40,391 nt of DNA from CAVVAL01 sp963742725 (lineage in GTDB: Bacteria; Actinomycetota; Actinomycetes; Mycobacteriales; Cryptosporangiaceae). The notes beneath the pieces were generated by a model. The model did no database searches. It was not told where the DNA came from and worked only from the letters and a program-made list of their open reading frames with translations. Below, piece by piece: positions 30,655 to 39,231 of this stretch; position 1 is the first letter of the stretch; each line of letters begins with the position of its first letter. The translations under genes and the position numbers were made by a program. The stretch is from NCBI GenBank assembly GCA_963742725.1, contig CAVUMX010000005.1:1-40391 (forward strand), written 5' to 3'.

Positions 30655-31037
30655 GCCGTCGTCTCCTTCTCTGCCCGTGGAGTGGTGGCCAGCTTATCCG
30701 GCGGGGCACTTGGTGACCGCACACCACTTGCTATTGGCAATGGTTTTCATGTAGAACTGAGCGTGCAGGGCGTCGCTGGCGGACAACCGGTCGGCGTGGG
30801 CGATCCACGCATTGACCGCCGCGACGGGTCCGGCCCGCGCTCTCCGGGCCGGACCCCTGCGCTTCCCCGATGCGGTAATCGCCCACTACCAGCGCGTACG
30901 CCCCATCTACAACCATCTTGTCAGGGATGCGACTCTTCCTGACCGCCCTGTGTGTACGGCGTTAGCGTGGCGCCGTTCTGGGCGTACCCGGCCACAGGGG
31001 TCCAGAGGGCGCGCAGGGCGCAGAGGGGAGAATCTCC
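30655..31037. other. Gene-poor gap holding only the uncertain short ORF
   Basis: Between the ParB-like gene start and the metalloprotease start there is no confident gene. An AT-rich patch (ATTGGCAAT palindrome near 30735) and overlapping short frames on both strands are all that is visible. The metalloprotease promoter must lie in the right part (about 30930-31020). Confidence 0.6.
30694..30885 (-). CDS. Possible short ORF ending in a Cys-containing peptide
   Basis: An open frame of 63 codons with strongly GC3-biased codons ends ...MKTIANSKWCAVTKCPAG before TAA 30694. There is no ATG before the internal one at 30750; a TTG lies at 30786. A different frame begins MVVDGAYALVVGDYRIGEAQ at 30916, so a longer ~70-residue product would need a +1 frame change near 30830. 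It could be a remnant, a frameshifted gene or a short peptide gene. I cannot name a family. Confidence 0.35.
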   Translation of the reverse strand, partial: WAITASGKRRGPARRARAGPVAAVNAWIAHADRLSASDALHAQFYMKTIANSKWCAVTKCPAG

Positions 31038-33008
31038 ATGCGAACGGGCTTATCCATCCTCGCCGCGGGCCTACTGGCCTCGGCACTCGTCACATCACCG
31101 GCGCACGCCGACCCAGGCAGTGAGGTCACGCCTGAGGAGAAGGCCGCGGCGATCAGCCGGCAGCTCGCCGCCGGTGTACAGGTGGCGCCGAAGGGCAGCG
31201 GCGCCAAGGCGCTTCCGAGCGACCCGGTGCGGGGCATCGTCCCGGACCTGTCCAAGGTGGACTTCACGTCGGTCGGCAAGCAGCTCACGCAGAAGGCACA
31301 GGCCAGGCAGGCGCAGCGCGGCAAGCAGCTCCGCGCCGCGGCGGCGGCCAGCCCGCTGCTGCACGACGAGCGTGAGCCCGTCGGCATCCGTGGCGGCAAC
31401 GACCAGGCCACCACGGCGGAACGGATCACGGGCTTCGGCGTCGGGCGGGGGAAGAACGCCAAGGCACGGATCCTCGGTCAGCTCTCGCCCGAGACGGTGG
31501 CGACGGCCGCGCTGGCCCCGGTCCCCGAGGACAACGGCTCCATCCCGCTCGCCGGCGCGACCGGGATCGCCACGTCGCGCAAGGGCGTCACGACGTCCGG
31601 GACGGTCGGCGACGGCCCGCACGGCAGCGCCGGCACGGGCACCGGTGACTTCGACTTCTACGCGCTGACCGGCGTCAAGGCCGGCACGCAGGTCACCGCC
31701 GACATCGACACGCCGACCGGCGCGCTGGACAGCGTCGTGGCCGTCTACAGCTCCACCGGCGAGATCCTGGCCGTCAACGACGACGAGAGCTTCCCGACGA
31801 ACGTCGACAGCCTGCTGCGCTTCACCGTCCCGGCGGACGGCGACTACTACCTGCTCGTCTCCGGGTTCGGGCTCGGCACGGTGTTCCCCGGTGACCCGTT
31901 CGACCCGGCCAGCGGTATCGGCGTCGGCGAGGAGGGCCCGTTCAACCTCACGCTGACCGTCGGCGAGGTCGACGTCGACTCGTTCGCGCTGGACCTCAAG
32001 GCCGGTGACGTGATCGGCGGCTCGGTCGCCGGCAACGCCGCCACCCTCGCTGTCCGCGACGCCGGCGGCAAGGTCCTGTTCGGTTCGCAGGGCGACTTCA
32101 CCGGCATCTACTCGCCGAACTCACCGCTGCCCGGCGGCGGCAACGCGGTCGTCGACTACGTCGTGCCGAAGGCCGGCCGGTACGTGGTCCAGACGGCGAG
32201 CGGCAGCGGTCGCTACGACATCACCGTCGAGGGCTACCGCACCGGGTCCGAACTGGACGCTCGCGGCACCGTCCAGACCCTGTTCGTCGACTTCGACGGC
32301 GCGCGGGTCAACACCGCGATCTTCGGCGGACCGGGCCAGCGAAACCTCTCGCCGCTGTCCGGCTTCATCGGACGCTGGGGCCTCACCCCAGACGACGAGG
32401 ACGCCCTGATCGACTCGGTCCTCGACACCGTCAAGGAGAACATCGTCGCGGACCTCCGGGCGAAGGGCACCAACCCGAACTTCGCCGTCCGGATCCTCAA
32501 CAGCCGCGACCACGCCGACCCGTTCGGGCAGCCGAACGTCAGCCGGCTCGTCGTCGGCGGCACGATCGCCGAGTCCGGGATCAACACGATCGGCATCGCC
32601 CAGTCCATCGACCCGGGCAACTACGGGCACGAGGAGACCGCGCTCATCCTGCTCGACTCGGTCAGCGAGGCGTCCGGTGCCGCGTACTCCTTCAACACGT
32701 ACCTGAAGCCGGAGAGCGACAAGATCGGCTTCCTCGGGCAGGCGATCGGCAACGTGGTCAGCCACGAAGCCGGCCACTACCTGGGCAACTGGCACGTGGA
32801 CCAGTTCAACGACGTCCCGAGCCTCATGGACCAGGGCGGCAACTTCCCGTTCCTCTACGGGGTCGGCCCGGACGGCATCGGCGGCACCGCTGACGACGTC
32901 GACGTCGACTTCAACGAGGACACGTTCAACCCGAACGAGCCGTTCGACGGGCTGCAGGACACCCTGAACACGACGGCATGGGGCCTGACGCGGGGCGCCA
33001 CCCGCTGA
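31038..33008 (+). CDS. Secreted metzincin-type metalloprotease with pre-peptidase-like domain
   Basis: A 656-residue exported protein. The signal peptide MRTGLSILAAGLLASALVTS has cleavage after AHA (~25). A propeptide-like Lys/Gln/Ala-rich region follows, then a PPC-type beta domain (GTGDFDFYALTGVKAGTQVTADIDT... DSLLRFTVPADGDYYLLVSGF, about 205-310) and possibly a degenerate second one. The catalytic domain from ~400 carries the full metzincin zinc motif HEXXHXXGXXH as SHEAGHYLGNWH (H576, H580, H586; catalytic E577), then SLMDQ as a Met-turn candidate. Substrate unknown; probably degrades extracellular protein. Codon 5 is TTA (31050-31052). GGGGAG precedes the start. Confidence 0.9.
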   Translation: MRTGLSILAAGLLASALVTSPAHADPGSEVTPEEKAAAISRQLAAGVQVAPKGSGAKALPSDPVRGIVPDLSKVDFTSVGKQLTQKAQARQAQRGKQLRAAAAASPLLHDEREPVGIRGGNDQATTAERITGFGVGRGKNAKARILGQLSPETVATAALAPVPEDNGSIPLAGATGIATSRKGVTTSGTVGDGPHGSAGTGTGDFDFYALTGVKAGTQVTADIDTPTGALDSVVAVYSSTGEILAVNDDESFPTNVDSLLRFTVPADGDYYLLVSGFGLGTVFPGDPFDPASGIGVGEEGPFNLTLTVGEVDVDSFALDLKAGDVIGGSVAGNAATLAVRDAGGKVLFGSQGDFTGIYSPNSPLPGGGNAVVDYVVPKAGRYVVQTASGSGRYDITVEGYRTGSELDARGTVQTLFVDFDGARVNTAIFGGPGQRNLSPLSGFIGRWGLTPDDEDALIDSVLDTVKENIVADLRAKGTNPNFAVRILNSRDHADPFGQPNVSRLVVGGTIAESGINTIGIAQSIDPGNYGHEETALILLDSVSEASGAAYSFNTYLKPESDKIGFLGQAIGNVVSHEAGHYLGNWHVDQFNDVPSLMDQGGNFPFLYGVGPDGIGGTADDVDVDFNEDTFNPNEPFDGLQDTLNTTAWGLTRGATR

Positions 33009-33014
33009 GGTTCC

Positions 33015-33048
33015 GCGGCCGCGCCTCCCGCTCGGGGGGCGCGGCCGC
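33015..33048. terminator. Bidirectional terminator hairpin
   Basis: GCGGCCGCGCCTCCC (33015-33029) and its partner (33034-33048) form a 15-bp stem with one T-G wobble and loop GCTC, in the 48-bp gap between the convergent metalloprotease and permease genes. It would work in either direction. Confidence 0.8.
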
Positions 33049-33056
33049 TGCATGTC

Positions 33057-33773
33057 CTACCGGCGGCGGGCGCGGAGCACCAGGTACGCACCGAAGAACA
33101 GCGCCGACCAGGCGATGGCGTGGACGGTGATGACCAGCCCGGACACCAGGTTCCCGTCGTTGCCGGCCTTGATCGCGCCGACGATCTGCGGCACCAGCCA
33201 GCGCAGCGGCCCGGCACCGTTCAGCCCCAGGACGAGTACGAGTACCGACGCGCCGACCAGCATCGACACGCCCCAGCCACGCGCACGGGTGACCGCGCGG
33301 CTCGCGTAGGCGCCCACGGCGACAGCCGGCAGCGCGGAGATCAGGTGGACCCAGAGTCCGAATCCGATCGACGCGGCGATGTCGCCGGTCGTGGCCGTCT
33401 CCGGCAGCTCGATCGTGCCGGTGGCCCACGGCGCGACCATGCCGACGACGACCGTCGGTACCGCGGTGATGCTCGCGGCCAGCAGCCCGGCGGCGACCTC
33501 CCGGCGCGCCGACCCGACGGCGAGGTACGACAGCTGCCGCTGCGCGTCCGGCTCGGTGTCGAGCGCCAGCTTCGCCTGCCACGCGAAGATGCCGAACAGG
33601 CCGACCGCTGACACGCCATAGGCATCGACGGCCGATGCCGCGCCGCCGACCTGCAACACCGCCAGCATCGCCAGGCTCGCCAGCACCGGCGCGAGCACCC
33701 GCTGCGACTTCGCGTACCCGGAGAACCGCATCCGGGACAGCGCGGCGACCTGGCTGACCGCGACCTGGTTCAC
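33057..33773 (-). CDS. ABC transporter membrane protein
   Basis: A 238-residue protein with about six hydrophobic segments (VLAPVLASLAMLAVLQVGG, LLAASITAVPTVVVGMVAP, LIVWHLISALPAVAVG-like, LVGASVLVLVLGL, IAWSALFFGAYLVL). Start GTG 33773 overlaps the ATPase stop (GTGA). It is the membrane partner of that ATPase, an exporter-type ABC-2-like unit of unknown cargo. Family not closely identified. Confidence 0.82.
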   Translation of the reverse strand: MNQVAVSQVAALSRMRFSGYAKSQRVLAPVLASLAMLAVLQVGGAASAVDAYGVSAVGLFGIFAWQAKLALDTEPDAQRQLSYLAVGSARREVAAGLLAASITAVPTVVVGMVAPWATGTIELPETATTGDIAASIGFGLWVHLISALPAVAVGAYASRAVTRARGWGVSMLVGASVLVLVLGLNGAGPLRWLVPQIVGAIKAGNDGNLVSGLVITVHAIAWSALFFGAYLVLRARRR

Positions 33774-34666
33774 TTCGCCGCCTCCGCGGGTTCCTTGCCG
33801 GCCTCACGCGCCGCGCCGCCGGCCTCACGCGCCGCGCCGCCGGCCTCACGCGCGGCGGCCCCGCCGGCCTCAGCGGCCGCCGGACCACCAGCAGGACCGT
33901 GCCGCGCCGGACCGCGCGGCGGCCGTTCGCGACGGACGCCGCGCACGTCGTAGCCGGCGGCGCGCAGCCGCGCCACCGTGGCCGCCGACTCCTTCGCCGG
34001 GGCGACGACCTCGATCACGTGACGGCCGGCCGGCGCGCCGTCCTCGGGTTCGGTGAGCAGCCCGTCGTCCAGGTACCAGCGGCGGACGCCCGGCAGCTCG
34101 CCGGCCTCGCCACGGTGGTCGCTGAAGATCGCGCACCCGCCGGCGTCGATGACGTCGGTGATGATCATGGGAAGGACGTGCCGGGTCTGGGCGTCCAGCG
34201 CCTCCCACGGCTCGTCCATCACGAGCAGTTCCGGCTGGACCAGTAACGCCTGCGCGAGGTTGATCTTCTGCGCGCTGCCCTTGGACAGCTCCTGCAGCCG
34301 CGTGTCCAGCGACGACGTGAAGAACAGCCGCTCGGACCAGTGTTCGATCGTCGCCTTCGTCTTGGCCACGTCGAGGCCCCGGACCCGGGCGATGCCCTCC
34401 AGGTAGGCCCGCGCCGTGAACGGCTGGCGGGAGGGGAACCGCTCCGGCACCCAGCTGATGACCTTCGGACGGTTCAGCACCGACCCGCGGCTCGTCGGCA
34501 GCAGCCCCGCCACGACCTGCAGGAGCGTCGACTTGCCCGCCCCGTTACGCCCGGTGAGAAGTACGGCCTCCCCCGCACCGACCTTCGCCTCGACGCCTCG
34601 CAGCACCCACGGACTGCCTCGGTGGTACCTCAGGGATACCCCTGCGAGCTCCACACTTGCCTCCAT
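33770..34666 (-). CDS. ABC transporter ATP-binding protein with repeated Ala/Glu tail
   Basis: A 298-residue ATPase. Walker A is GRNGAGKST, the signature is LSKGSAQKINLAQ, and Walker B is LLVMDEPWEALD, with a switch histidine in FSDHRGE. After a ~205-residue nucleotide-binding domain and a short accessory part, the last ~45 residues are a repeat tail of (A)REAGGA units. Codon 141 is TTA. ATG 34666 has a poor ribosome site; GTG 34654 has GGAGG 5 bp upstream and is an alternative start. It is coupled to the permease gene. Confidence 0.9.
   Translation of the reverse strand: MEASVELAGVSLRYHRGSPWVLRGVEAKVGAGEAVLLTGRNGAGKSTLLQVVAGLLPTSRGSVLNRPKVISWVPERFPSRQPFTARAYLEGIARVRGLDVAKTKATIEHWSERLFFTSSLDTRLQELSKGSAQKINLAQALLVQPELLVMDEPWEALDAQTRHVLPMIITDVIDAGGCAIFSDHRGEAGELPGVRRWYLDDGLLTEPEDGAPAGRHVIEVVAPAKESAATVARLRAAGYDVRGVRRERPPRGPARHGPAGGPAAAEAGGAAAREAGGAAREAGGAAREAGKEPAEAAK
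33797..33859 (-). repeat. 21-bp tandem repeats in the ATPase tail
   Basis: Two identical 21-bp units (33797-33817, 33818-33838) and a third with a few changes (33839-33859) encode seven-residue AREAGGA-type repeats near the C-terminus. Unit length keeps the frame, so copy number can vary without breaking the gene. Confidence 0.88.
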
Positions 34667-34687
34667 CTGTCCTGACCGGGCGCTGGC

Positions 34688-35626
34688 TCACCCGAGGGGC
34701 GTGATCCCCCAACTACCGGTCCAACGATCGCCGGGCTGCAACGTGACCAGCGACGTGCCAGTGTTGAACGCGTCAGGCGGGCAGGTCATCGGCTCAACGG
34801 CCAATGTGTGACGTCGCGACCCGGAGGGCCCGATCCCGCTGTATGCCTGCACCCAGCCAAAGGTAGCGCCCTGCCATAGTTCGACGCCGGTGCCCCCGGG
34901 TGACGTGAGGCGGGTTCGCGCCATTCCGTCCTCACCTCTTGCCAACGCGGTGAACGTCGTGTCCAGCTGGACGGCGCCGATCGCGCGCGGCTCGCGGAAG
35001 TCCAGGGGGCTGCCCGCGACGTCCTCGCGCCCGGTCGGGAGCAGCCGCTCGTCGACGGTCAGCCGCTCGGACGCCGGCAGGCTCAGCACCAGCCCGTCCA
35101 GCCTCTCGGTACCGACCCGGAGGTACGGATGCGCGCCGAACCCGAACGGTGCCGGCTTGGCGCCGAGGTTCACGGCGGTGTGGTCGGCGCGCAGCCCGGC
35201 CGGGCCGACGCTCCACTTGGTGGTCAGGCCCAGCGCGAACGGGTACCCCGGCTGCGGCGCCAGGACACACGTCAGCTCGATCGACTCGGGCGTCTGCTCG
35301 ACCCGCTGCCAGGGAATCCACCTGGCCAGGCCGTGGCTGGCGTTTCCCCTGGTCACCTCGGTGATCGGCAGCTGGTACTCGGTGCCGCCGAACGTGTACC
35401 GGCCGCCACCCAGCCGGTTCGGCCACGGCGCCAGGAGCTGCCCGGCGCTGCGCGGGCACACCGACTCCGCCGCGTACGGGTCCACCAGCGGCACACCGTC
35501 AACCGTGTACTCGCGCAGACCGCCACCGACCTCGACCACGGTCGCCTCGTGCGGTCCGGCGCTGATCGTCCACTGCGCCCCCGAAGGCGTAGACCACCGC
35601 GCGGCCATCCGGTTCCCTTCGCTCAT
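34688..35626 (-). CDS. Aldose 1-epimerase family protein
   Basis: A 312-residue galactose-mutarotase-like protein interconverting anomers of a hexose or related sugar. Family motifs are LLAPWPNRLGGGRYTFGGTEYQLP, the histidine segment ASHGLARW, GFGAHPYLR and the C-terminal glutamate in LAVEPMTCPPDAFN, the expected catalytic pair and base. ATG 35626 has AGGTAGG just before it; ATG 35608 with GAAGGGAA is an alternative. It follows the MFS gene on the same strand by 85 bp. Confidence 0.88.
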   Translation of the reverse strand: MSEGNRMAARWSTPSGAQWTISAGPHEATVVEVGGGLREYTVDGVPLVDPYAAESVCPRSAGQLLAPWPNRLGGGRYTFGGTEYQLPITEVTRGNASHGLARWIPWQRVEQTPESIELTCVLAPQPGYPFALGLTTKWSVGPAGLRADHTAVNLGAKPAPFGFGAHPYLRVGTERLDGLVLSLPASERLTVDERLLPTGREDVAGSPLDFREPRAIGAVQLDTTFTALARGEDGMARTRLTSPGGTGVELWQGATFGWVQAYSGIGPSGSRRHTLAVEPMTCPPDAFNTGTSLVTLQPGDRWTGSWGITPLG

Positions 35627-35711
35627 GCCTACCTGTTTCCCGTCCGGGCACCCTAACGGGCGTGGTGGGAGCCGCTCGCATCGTGTCCCGCGACGACCGC
35701 TCCGCCGTGCG

Positions 35712-37019
35712 TCACGGGTCACCCGCACGCCCGCGGTACTGGAGCAGGGGCTGGGCGAAGAACGCCACGACGACGACGATCACCGCGCACGCGATTCCGC
35801 CGCCGACCCAGGACGCCGTCACCCCGGCCAGCGCCGCCGTCGACCCGGCGCGCAGGTCGCCGATCCTGGGTCCGCCGGCGACGACCACGATGAAGACGCC
35901 CTGGAGCCGGCCGCGCAGCTCGTCCGGGGCGTAGACCTGCAGGATCGTCTGCCGGTAAACGGCGGAGACCAGGTCGGCGGCGCCGGCCACGGCCAGCAGC
36001 GCGACGGCTACGACCAGCGACGACGCGAGGCCGGAGAACGCGACCGCCACACCCCAGACGACGATCGCGACGATCAGCGCGACGCCCTGGCGACGGACCC
36101 GACCGATCCAGCCGGAGAACAGGCCACCGATCACCGCGCCGATCGCGATCGAGGCGAACAGCCATCCGACGGCCGTCCCGCCGCCGAACCGTTCCTCCGC
36201 GACCTCCGGGAACAACGCCCGTGGCATCGCGAACACCATGGCCACGATGTCCACCGCGAACGACAGCAGCAGGACGGGACGCGTCCAGATGAACCGCAGC
36301 CCCTCGATGACCGACCGGAGCCCCGGCGACGTGACCGCCCCGGCCGGCGCCAGCTTCGGCAGCCGGAACGCCGCGTACAGCGCGACCGTGAACAGCAGCG
36401 CGTCGATCGCGTACGCGACGGCGAACGAGTACCGGGCGAGGATCGCCCCGGCCGCGAGCGGGCCCAGCACCGTGCTGAGGCTGATCACCGTGAAGTTCAA
36501 CGTGTTCCCGGACGGCACCAGCTCCTCGGGCAGCAGCCTCGGGATGATCGCCCCCCGCGCCGGTGACGACATCGCGAACGCCGCCGACTGGAGAGCCGTC
36601 AGCCCGAGCAGCAGCGGCACGTTCCGCAGGTCCAGCAGGGCCTGGACCAGCAGCCCGCCCGTGCACGCCCACGTCAGTGCGGACGACGCCAGCAGCAGGA
36701 GCCGCCGGTCCATGGCGTCCGCCACCGAACCGCCCCACAGGCCGAACACCAGCAGCGGCAGGAACGCGGCGATCCCCAGCATGCCGACCCAGAACGACGA
36801 CGACGTGATCGCGAACACCTGCACCGGCACCGCGACGGCCGTCAGCTGGTACCCGACGAACGACACGCCCTGGCCGATCCAGAGCCGCCGGAAGTCCGCG
36901 TACCTCAGCGGACGCGTGTCGACCGCGACCCGCCGCACCGCGCCCAGTAACCCCCGCCGCTTCCCCGGATCGCCGGACGCCCCCGCGGCGTCCAGCGGTG
37001 AGAAGTCCCGCTCACTCAC
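35712..37019 (-). CDS. MFS exporter, EntS/MFS_3-like
   Basis: A 435-residue, ~12-TM transporter. LRYADFRRLWIGQGVSFVGYQLTAVAVPVQVF opens helix 1 and GLWGGSVADAMDRRLLLLAS is the loop 2-3 motif, both typical of the MFS_3 (enterobactin/macrolide exporter-like) group. Substrate unknown. GTG 37019 was chosen because GGGGA lies 6 bp before it; an in-frame TTG at 37031 would extend it by four residues. Codon 24 is TTA. The start lies just after the pdxH stop, so the two are probably co-transcribed. Confidence 0.88.
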   Translation of the reverse strand: MSERDFSPLDAAGASGDPGKRRGLLGAVRRVAVDTRPLRYADFRRLWIGQGVSFVGYQLTAVAVPVQVFAITSSSFWVGMLGIAAFLPLLVFGLWGGSVADAMDRRLLLLASSALTWACTGGLLVQALLDLRNVPLLLGLTALQSAAFAMSSPARGAIIPRLLPEELVPSGNTLNFTVISLSTVLGPLAAGAILARYSFAVAYAIDALLFTVALYAAFRLPKLAPAGAVTSPGLRSVIEGLRFIWTRPVLLLSFAVDIVAMVFAMPRALFPEVAEERFGGGTAVGWLFASIAIGAVIGGLFSGWIGRVRRQGVALIVAIVVWGVAVAFSGLASSLVVAVALLAVAGAADLVSAVYRQTILQVYAPDELRGRLQGVFIVVVAGGPRIGDLRAGSTAALAGVTASWVGGGIACAVIVVVVAFFAQPLLQYRGRAGDP

Positions 37020-37032
37020 TGTGTTCCCCAAC

Positions 37033-37731
37033 TCACGGAGACAGCCGTTCGACGAGCCAGGTGGACTGGTCGGGGCGGCGGAAGCGGAGGCGGTCGTGGA
37101 GACGGTCCGGGCGACCCTGCCAGAACTCGATCGAGTCCGGGGCGACGCGGAACCCGCCCCACGTCGGCGGGCGCGGAACGGGAGTGCCCTCGGGGTAACG
37201 GGCGGCGAGCGCGTCCCGTGCGGCCTCCAGATCGGCGCGCGAGGCGATCACCGCCGACTGCTGGCTGGCCAGCGCGCCGAGCTGCGCACCGCGCGGGCGG
37301 GACGCGAAATACGCGTCGGACTCCGCGTCGGCCACCGGCTCGACCGTGCCCGTGACCAGCACCTGTCGCTGGATCGGATGCCACGGGAACACCAGGCTCG
37401 CGACCGGGTTGGCGAGCGCCTGCTGCCCCTTGCGGGACGTGTAGTGCGTGAAGAAGACGAAACCGCGCTCATCGACGGCCTTGAGCAGGACGGTCCGCGC
37501 GGTCGGACGGCCGTCCTGGCTGGCTGTGGCGACGATCATGGCGTTCGGCTCGGACAGGCCGGCGCCGACGGCGTCGTCGAGCCAGCGGCGGAACTGGGTC
37601 AGCCAGTCGGCGGCGAGATCGGACTCGTCGAGGCCGCCGTGCTCGTACACTCGGCGCATGGCAGCGAGCCGTTCGACATGCGCGGCATCGAGCCTGCCCA
37701 CACCCTTCGGACCTGGGCCTTCCCCGTTCAC
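37033..37731 (-). CDS. pdxH: Pyridoxamine 5'-phosphate oxidase
   Basis: A 232-residue FMN enzyme oxidising pyridoxine/pyridoxamine phosphate to PLP. Motifs are MIVATASQDGRPTARTVLLK, FFTHYTSRKGQQALANP, the FMN-binding QSAVI segment, and the C-terminal PTWGGFRVAPDSIEFWQGRPDRLHDRLRF, which forms the PLP and FMN pocket. GTG 37731 follows GAGAGGGGGG. It lies divergently from the citrate synthase gene, a pairing also seen in other actinobacteria. Confidence 0.94.
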   Translation of the reverse strand: MNGEGPGPKGVGRLDAAHVERLAAMRRVYEHGGLDESDLAADWLTQFRRWLDDAVGAGLSEPNAMIVATASQDGRPTARTVLLKAVDERGFVFFTHYTSRKGQQALANPVASLVFPWHPIQRQVLVTGTVEPVADAESDAYFASRPRGAQLGALASQQSAVIASRADLEAARDALAARYPEGTPVPRPPTWGGFRVAPDSIEFWQGRPDRLHDRLRFRRPDQSTWLVERLSP

Positions 37732-38033
37732 CGGCCCCCCTCTCGTGCGCCTGGCCCGACCTTATGCCGGGGAGGGACGGTAGCGGCGTTCACCGTGGCG
37801 TAGACCACTGGTGGGCGGCGTTGCTCCGGGACCGCGCCAAGGATTGCCAGGCGTCCGAAATAGAAAGGTTTGAAAGTAGCCCAAACAGGAATGTCGCACA
37901 TCACACAGGCAGGGTGCCTCGCGTTGCGCTACCAGCGAGTTGCAAGATAGTCAGGATTGTTACGGCCGCCCACAAGGTGGTTCGACCAGGCCGGCGCGCA
38001 CAAGCCGCCGTTGACGACTGGGAGCGACGAAGG
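37732..38033 (+). promoter_or_regulatory. pdxH/citA intergenic region, promoter candidate
   Basis: No gene is seen here. A less GC-rich stretch (37850-37975) contains a possible sigma-70-type pair, TTGCGC at 37924-37929 and GATAGT at 37946-37951 with 16 bp between, about 80 bp before citA. AGGCA/TGCCT and ATGT/ACAT symmetries near 37890-37920 may be regulatory. The assignment is weak. Confidence 0.3.
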
Positions 38034-39137
38034 ATGTCTGACTTCAAACCGGGCCTTGAGGGCGTTGTCGCGTTCGAGACCGACATTGCCGAGCCTGACA
38101 GGGAGGGCGGCGCCCTCCGCTACCGGGGCGTCGACATCGAAGATCTGGTGGGCCACGTTTCGTTCGGCAACGTGTGGGCGCTGCTCGTCGACGGGAAGTT
38201 CGGGCCGGGCCTGCCCCCGGCCGAGCCGTTCCCGATCCCGGTGCACTCCGGTGACATCCGGGTCGACGTGCAGAGCGCCGTGGCGATGCTCGCCCCGTAC
38301 TGGGGCCTCGGCCAGCTCATCGACATCGACGAGGCGCAGGCCCGCGAGGACCTGGCCCGGATCTCGGTCACGACGCTGTCGTTCGTCGCCCAGTCCGCGC
38401 GCGGAATCGGCCTGCCCGCCGTGCCGCAGCGCGAGATCGACAAGGCGAGCACGATCGTCGAGCGGTTCATGATCCGCTGGCGGGGCGAGCCGGACCCGAA
38501 GCACGTCCAGGCCGTCGACGCCTACTTCATCTCCGCCGCCGAGCACGGCCTCAACGCCTCGACGTTCACCGCGCGTGTCGCGGCGGGCACCGGCGCCGAC
38601 TGTGCCGCGTGCATTTCGTCGGCGATCGGTTCGATGTCCGGTCCGCTGCACGGTGGGGCGCCGAGCCGCGTCCTGAAGATGCTGGACGAGGTCGAGCGGT
38701 CCGGCAACGCCGAGGCGTGGGTCAAGAACGCGCTGGACAAGGGCGACCGCCTCATGGGCTTCGGCCACCGCGTCTACCGCGCCGAGGACCCCCGCGCCCG
38801 CGTGCTCCGCCGCACCGCCAAGGAGCTGGGCTCGCGCCGCTTCGAGGTCGCCGAGGCGCTGGAGAAGGCCGCCCTGGCCGAGCTGCACGCCCGCCGCCCC
38901 GACCGGGTGCTCGCCACGAACGTCGAGTTCTGGTCGGCCGTCGTGCTCGACTACGCCGAGGTACCGGCGCACATGTTCACCTCGATGTTCACCTGTGCCC
39001 GCACCGCCGGCTGGCTCGCCCGCATCGTCGAGCAGAAGAAGCTGAACAAGCTGGTGCGGCCGTCCGCGCTGTACGTGGGGCCCGCTTCGCGCAAGCCGCA
39101 GGACGTTGAAGGCTGGGACTCGATCGCGCACGTCTGA
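38034..39137 (+). CDS. citA: Citrate synthase, actinobacterial type 2
   Basis: A 367-residue enzyme condensing acetyl-CoA and oxaloacetate to citrate. Histidines in GPLHGGAPSRV (H206) and LMGFGHRVYRAEDPR (H245) and the arginines around them form the active site. The usual catalytic Asp motif NVDFY reads NVEFW (E298), a substitution I have seen as normal in this actinobacterial subgroup. Start ATG 38034 follows GGGAG; longer frames upstream lack a good start. It is divergent from pdxH and convergent with the SDR gene. Confidence 0.92.
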   Translation: MSDFKPGLEGVVAFETDIAEPDREGGALRYRGVDIEDLVGHVSFGNVWALLVDGKFGPGLPPAEPFPIPVHSGDIRVDVQSAVAMLAPYWGLGQLIDIDEAQAREDLARISVTTLSFVAQSARGIGLPAVPQREIDKASTIVERFMIRWRGEPDPKHVQAVDAYFISAAEHGLNASTFTARVAAGTGADCAACISSAIGSMSGPLHGGAPSRVLKMLDEVERSGNAEAWVKNALDKGDRLMGFGHRVYRAEDPRARVLRRTAKELGSRRFEVAEALEKAALAELHARRPDRVLATNVEFWSAVVLDYAEVPAHMFTSMFTCARTAGWLARIVEQKKLNKLVRPSALYVGPASRKPQDVEGWDSIAHV

Positions 39138-39231
39138 GTTTGCTAGGGGCGCCCTGCCTGCCCCGCCGGCCCCGCCCGCCCGCTTGCCCCCGCCCCGCAG
39201 CCTGTCTGCCTGCCCCGCCTGCCTGCCCCGC

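Noticed and set aside
30725..30760. Zur-box-like ATGAAAACCATTGCCAATA
   Set aside because: Only one half resembles a Zur site, and the sequence is inside a GC3-biased short frame; no zinc-related gene is adjacent.
30812..31123. Plus-strand 103-codon frame overlapping the metalloprotease start
   Set aside because: No ribosome site; it overlaps the strong start and signal peptide of the protease and has Arg/Gly-rich shadow composition at its end.
37885..37910. CRP-like TGTCGCACATCACA before citA
   Set aside because: The half-sites are two bases too close for TGTGA-N6-TCACA and the left half does not match.
38034..39137. Loss of the catalytic Asp in citrate synthase (NVEFW)
   Set aside because: Glu at this place is, to my knowledge, usual in the actinobacterial type-2 enzymes, so it is not evidence of inactivity.
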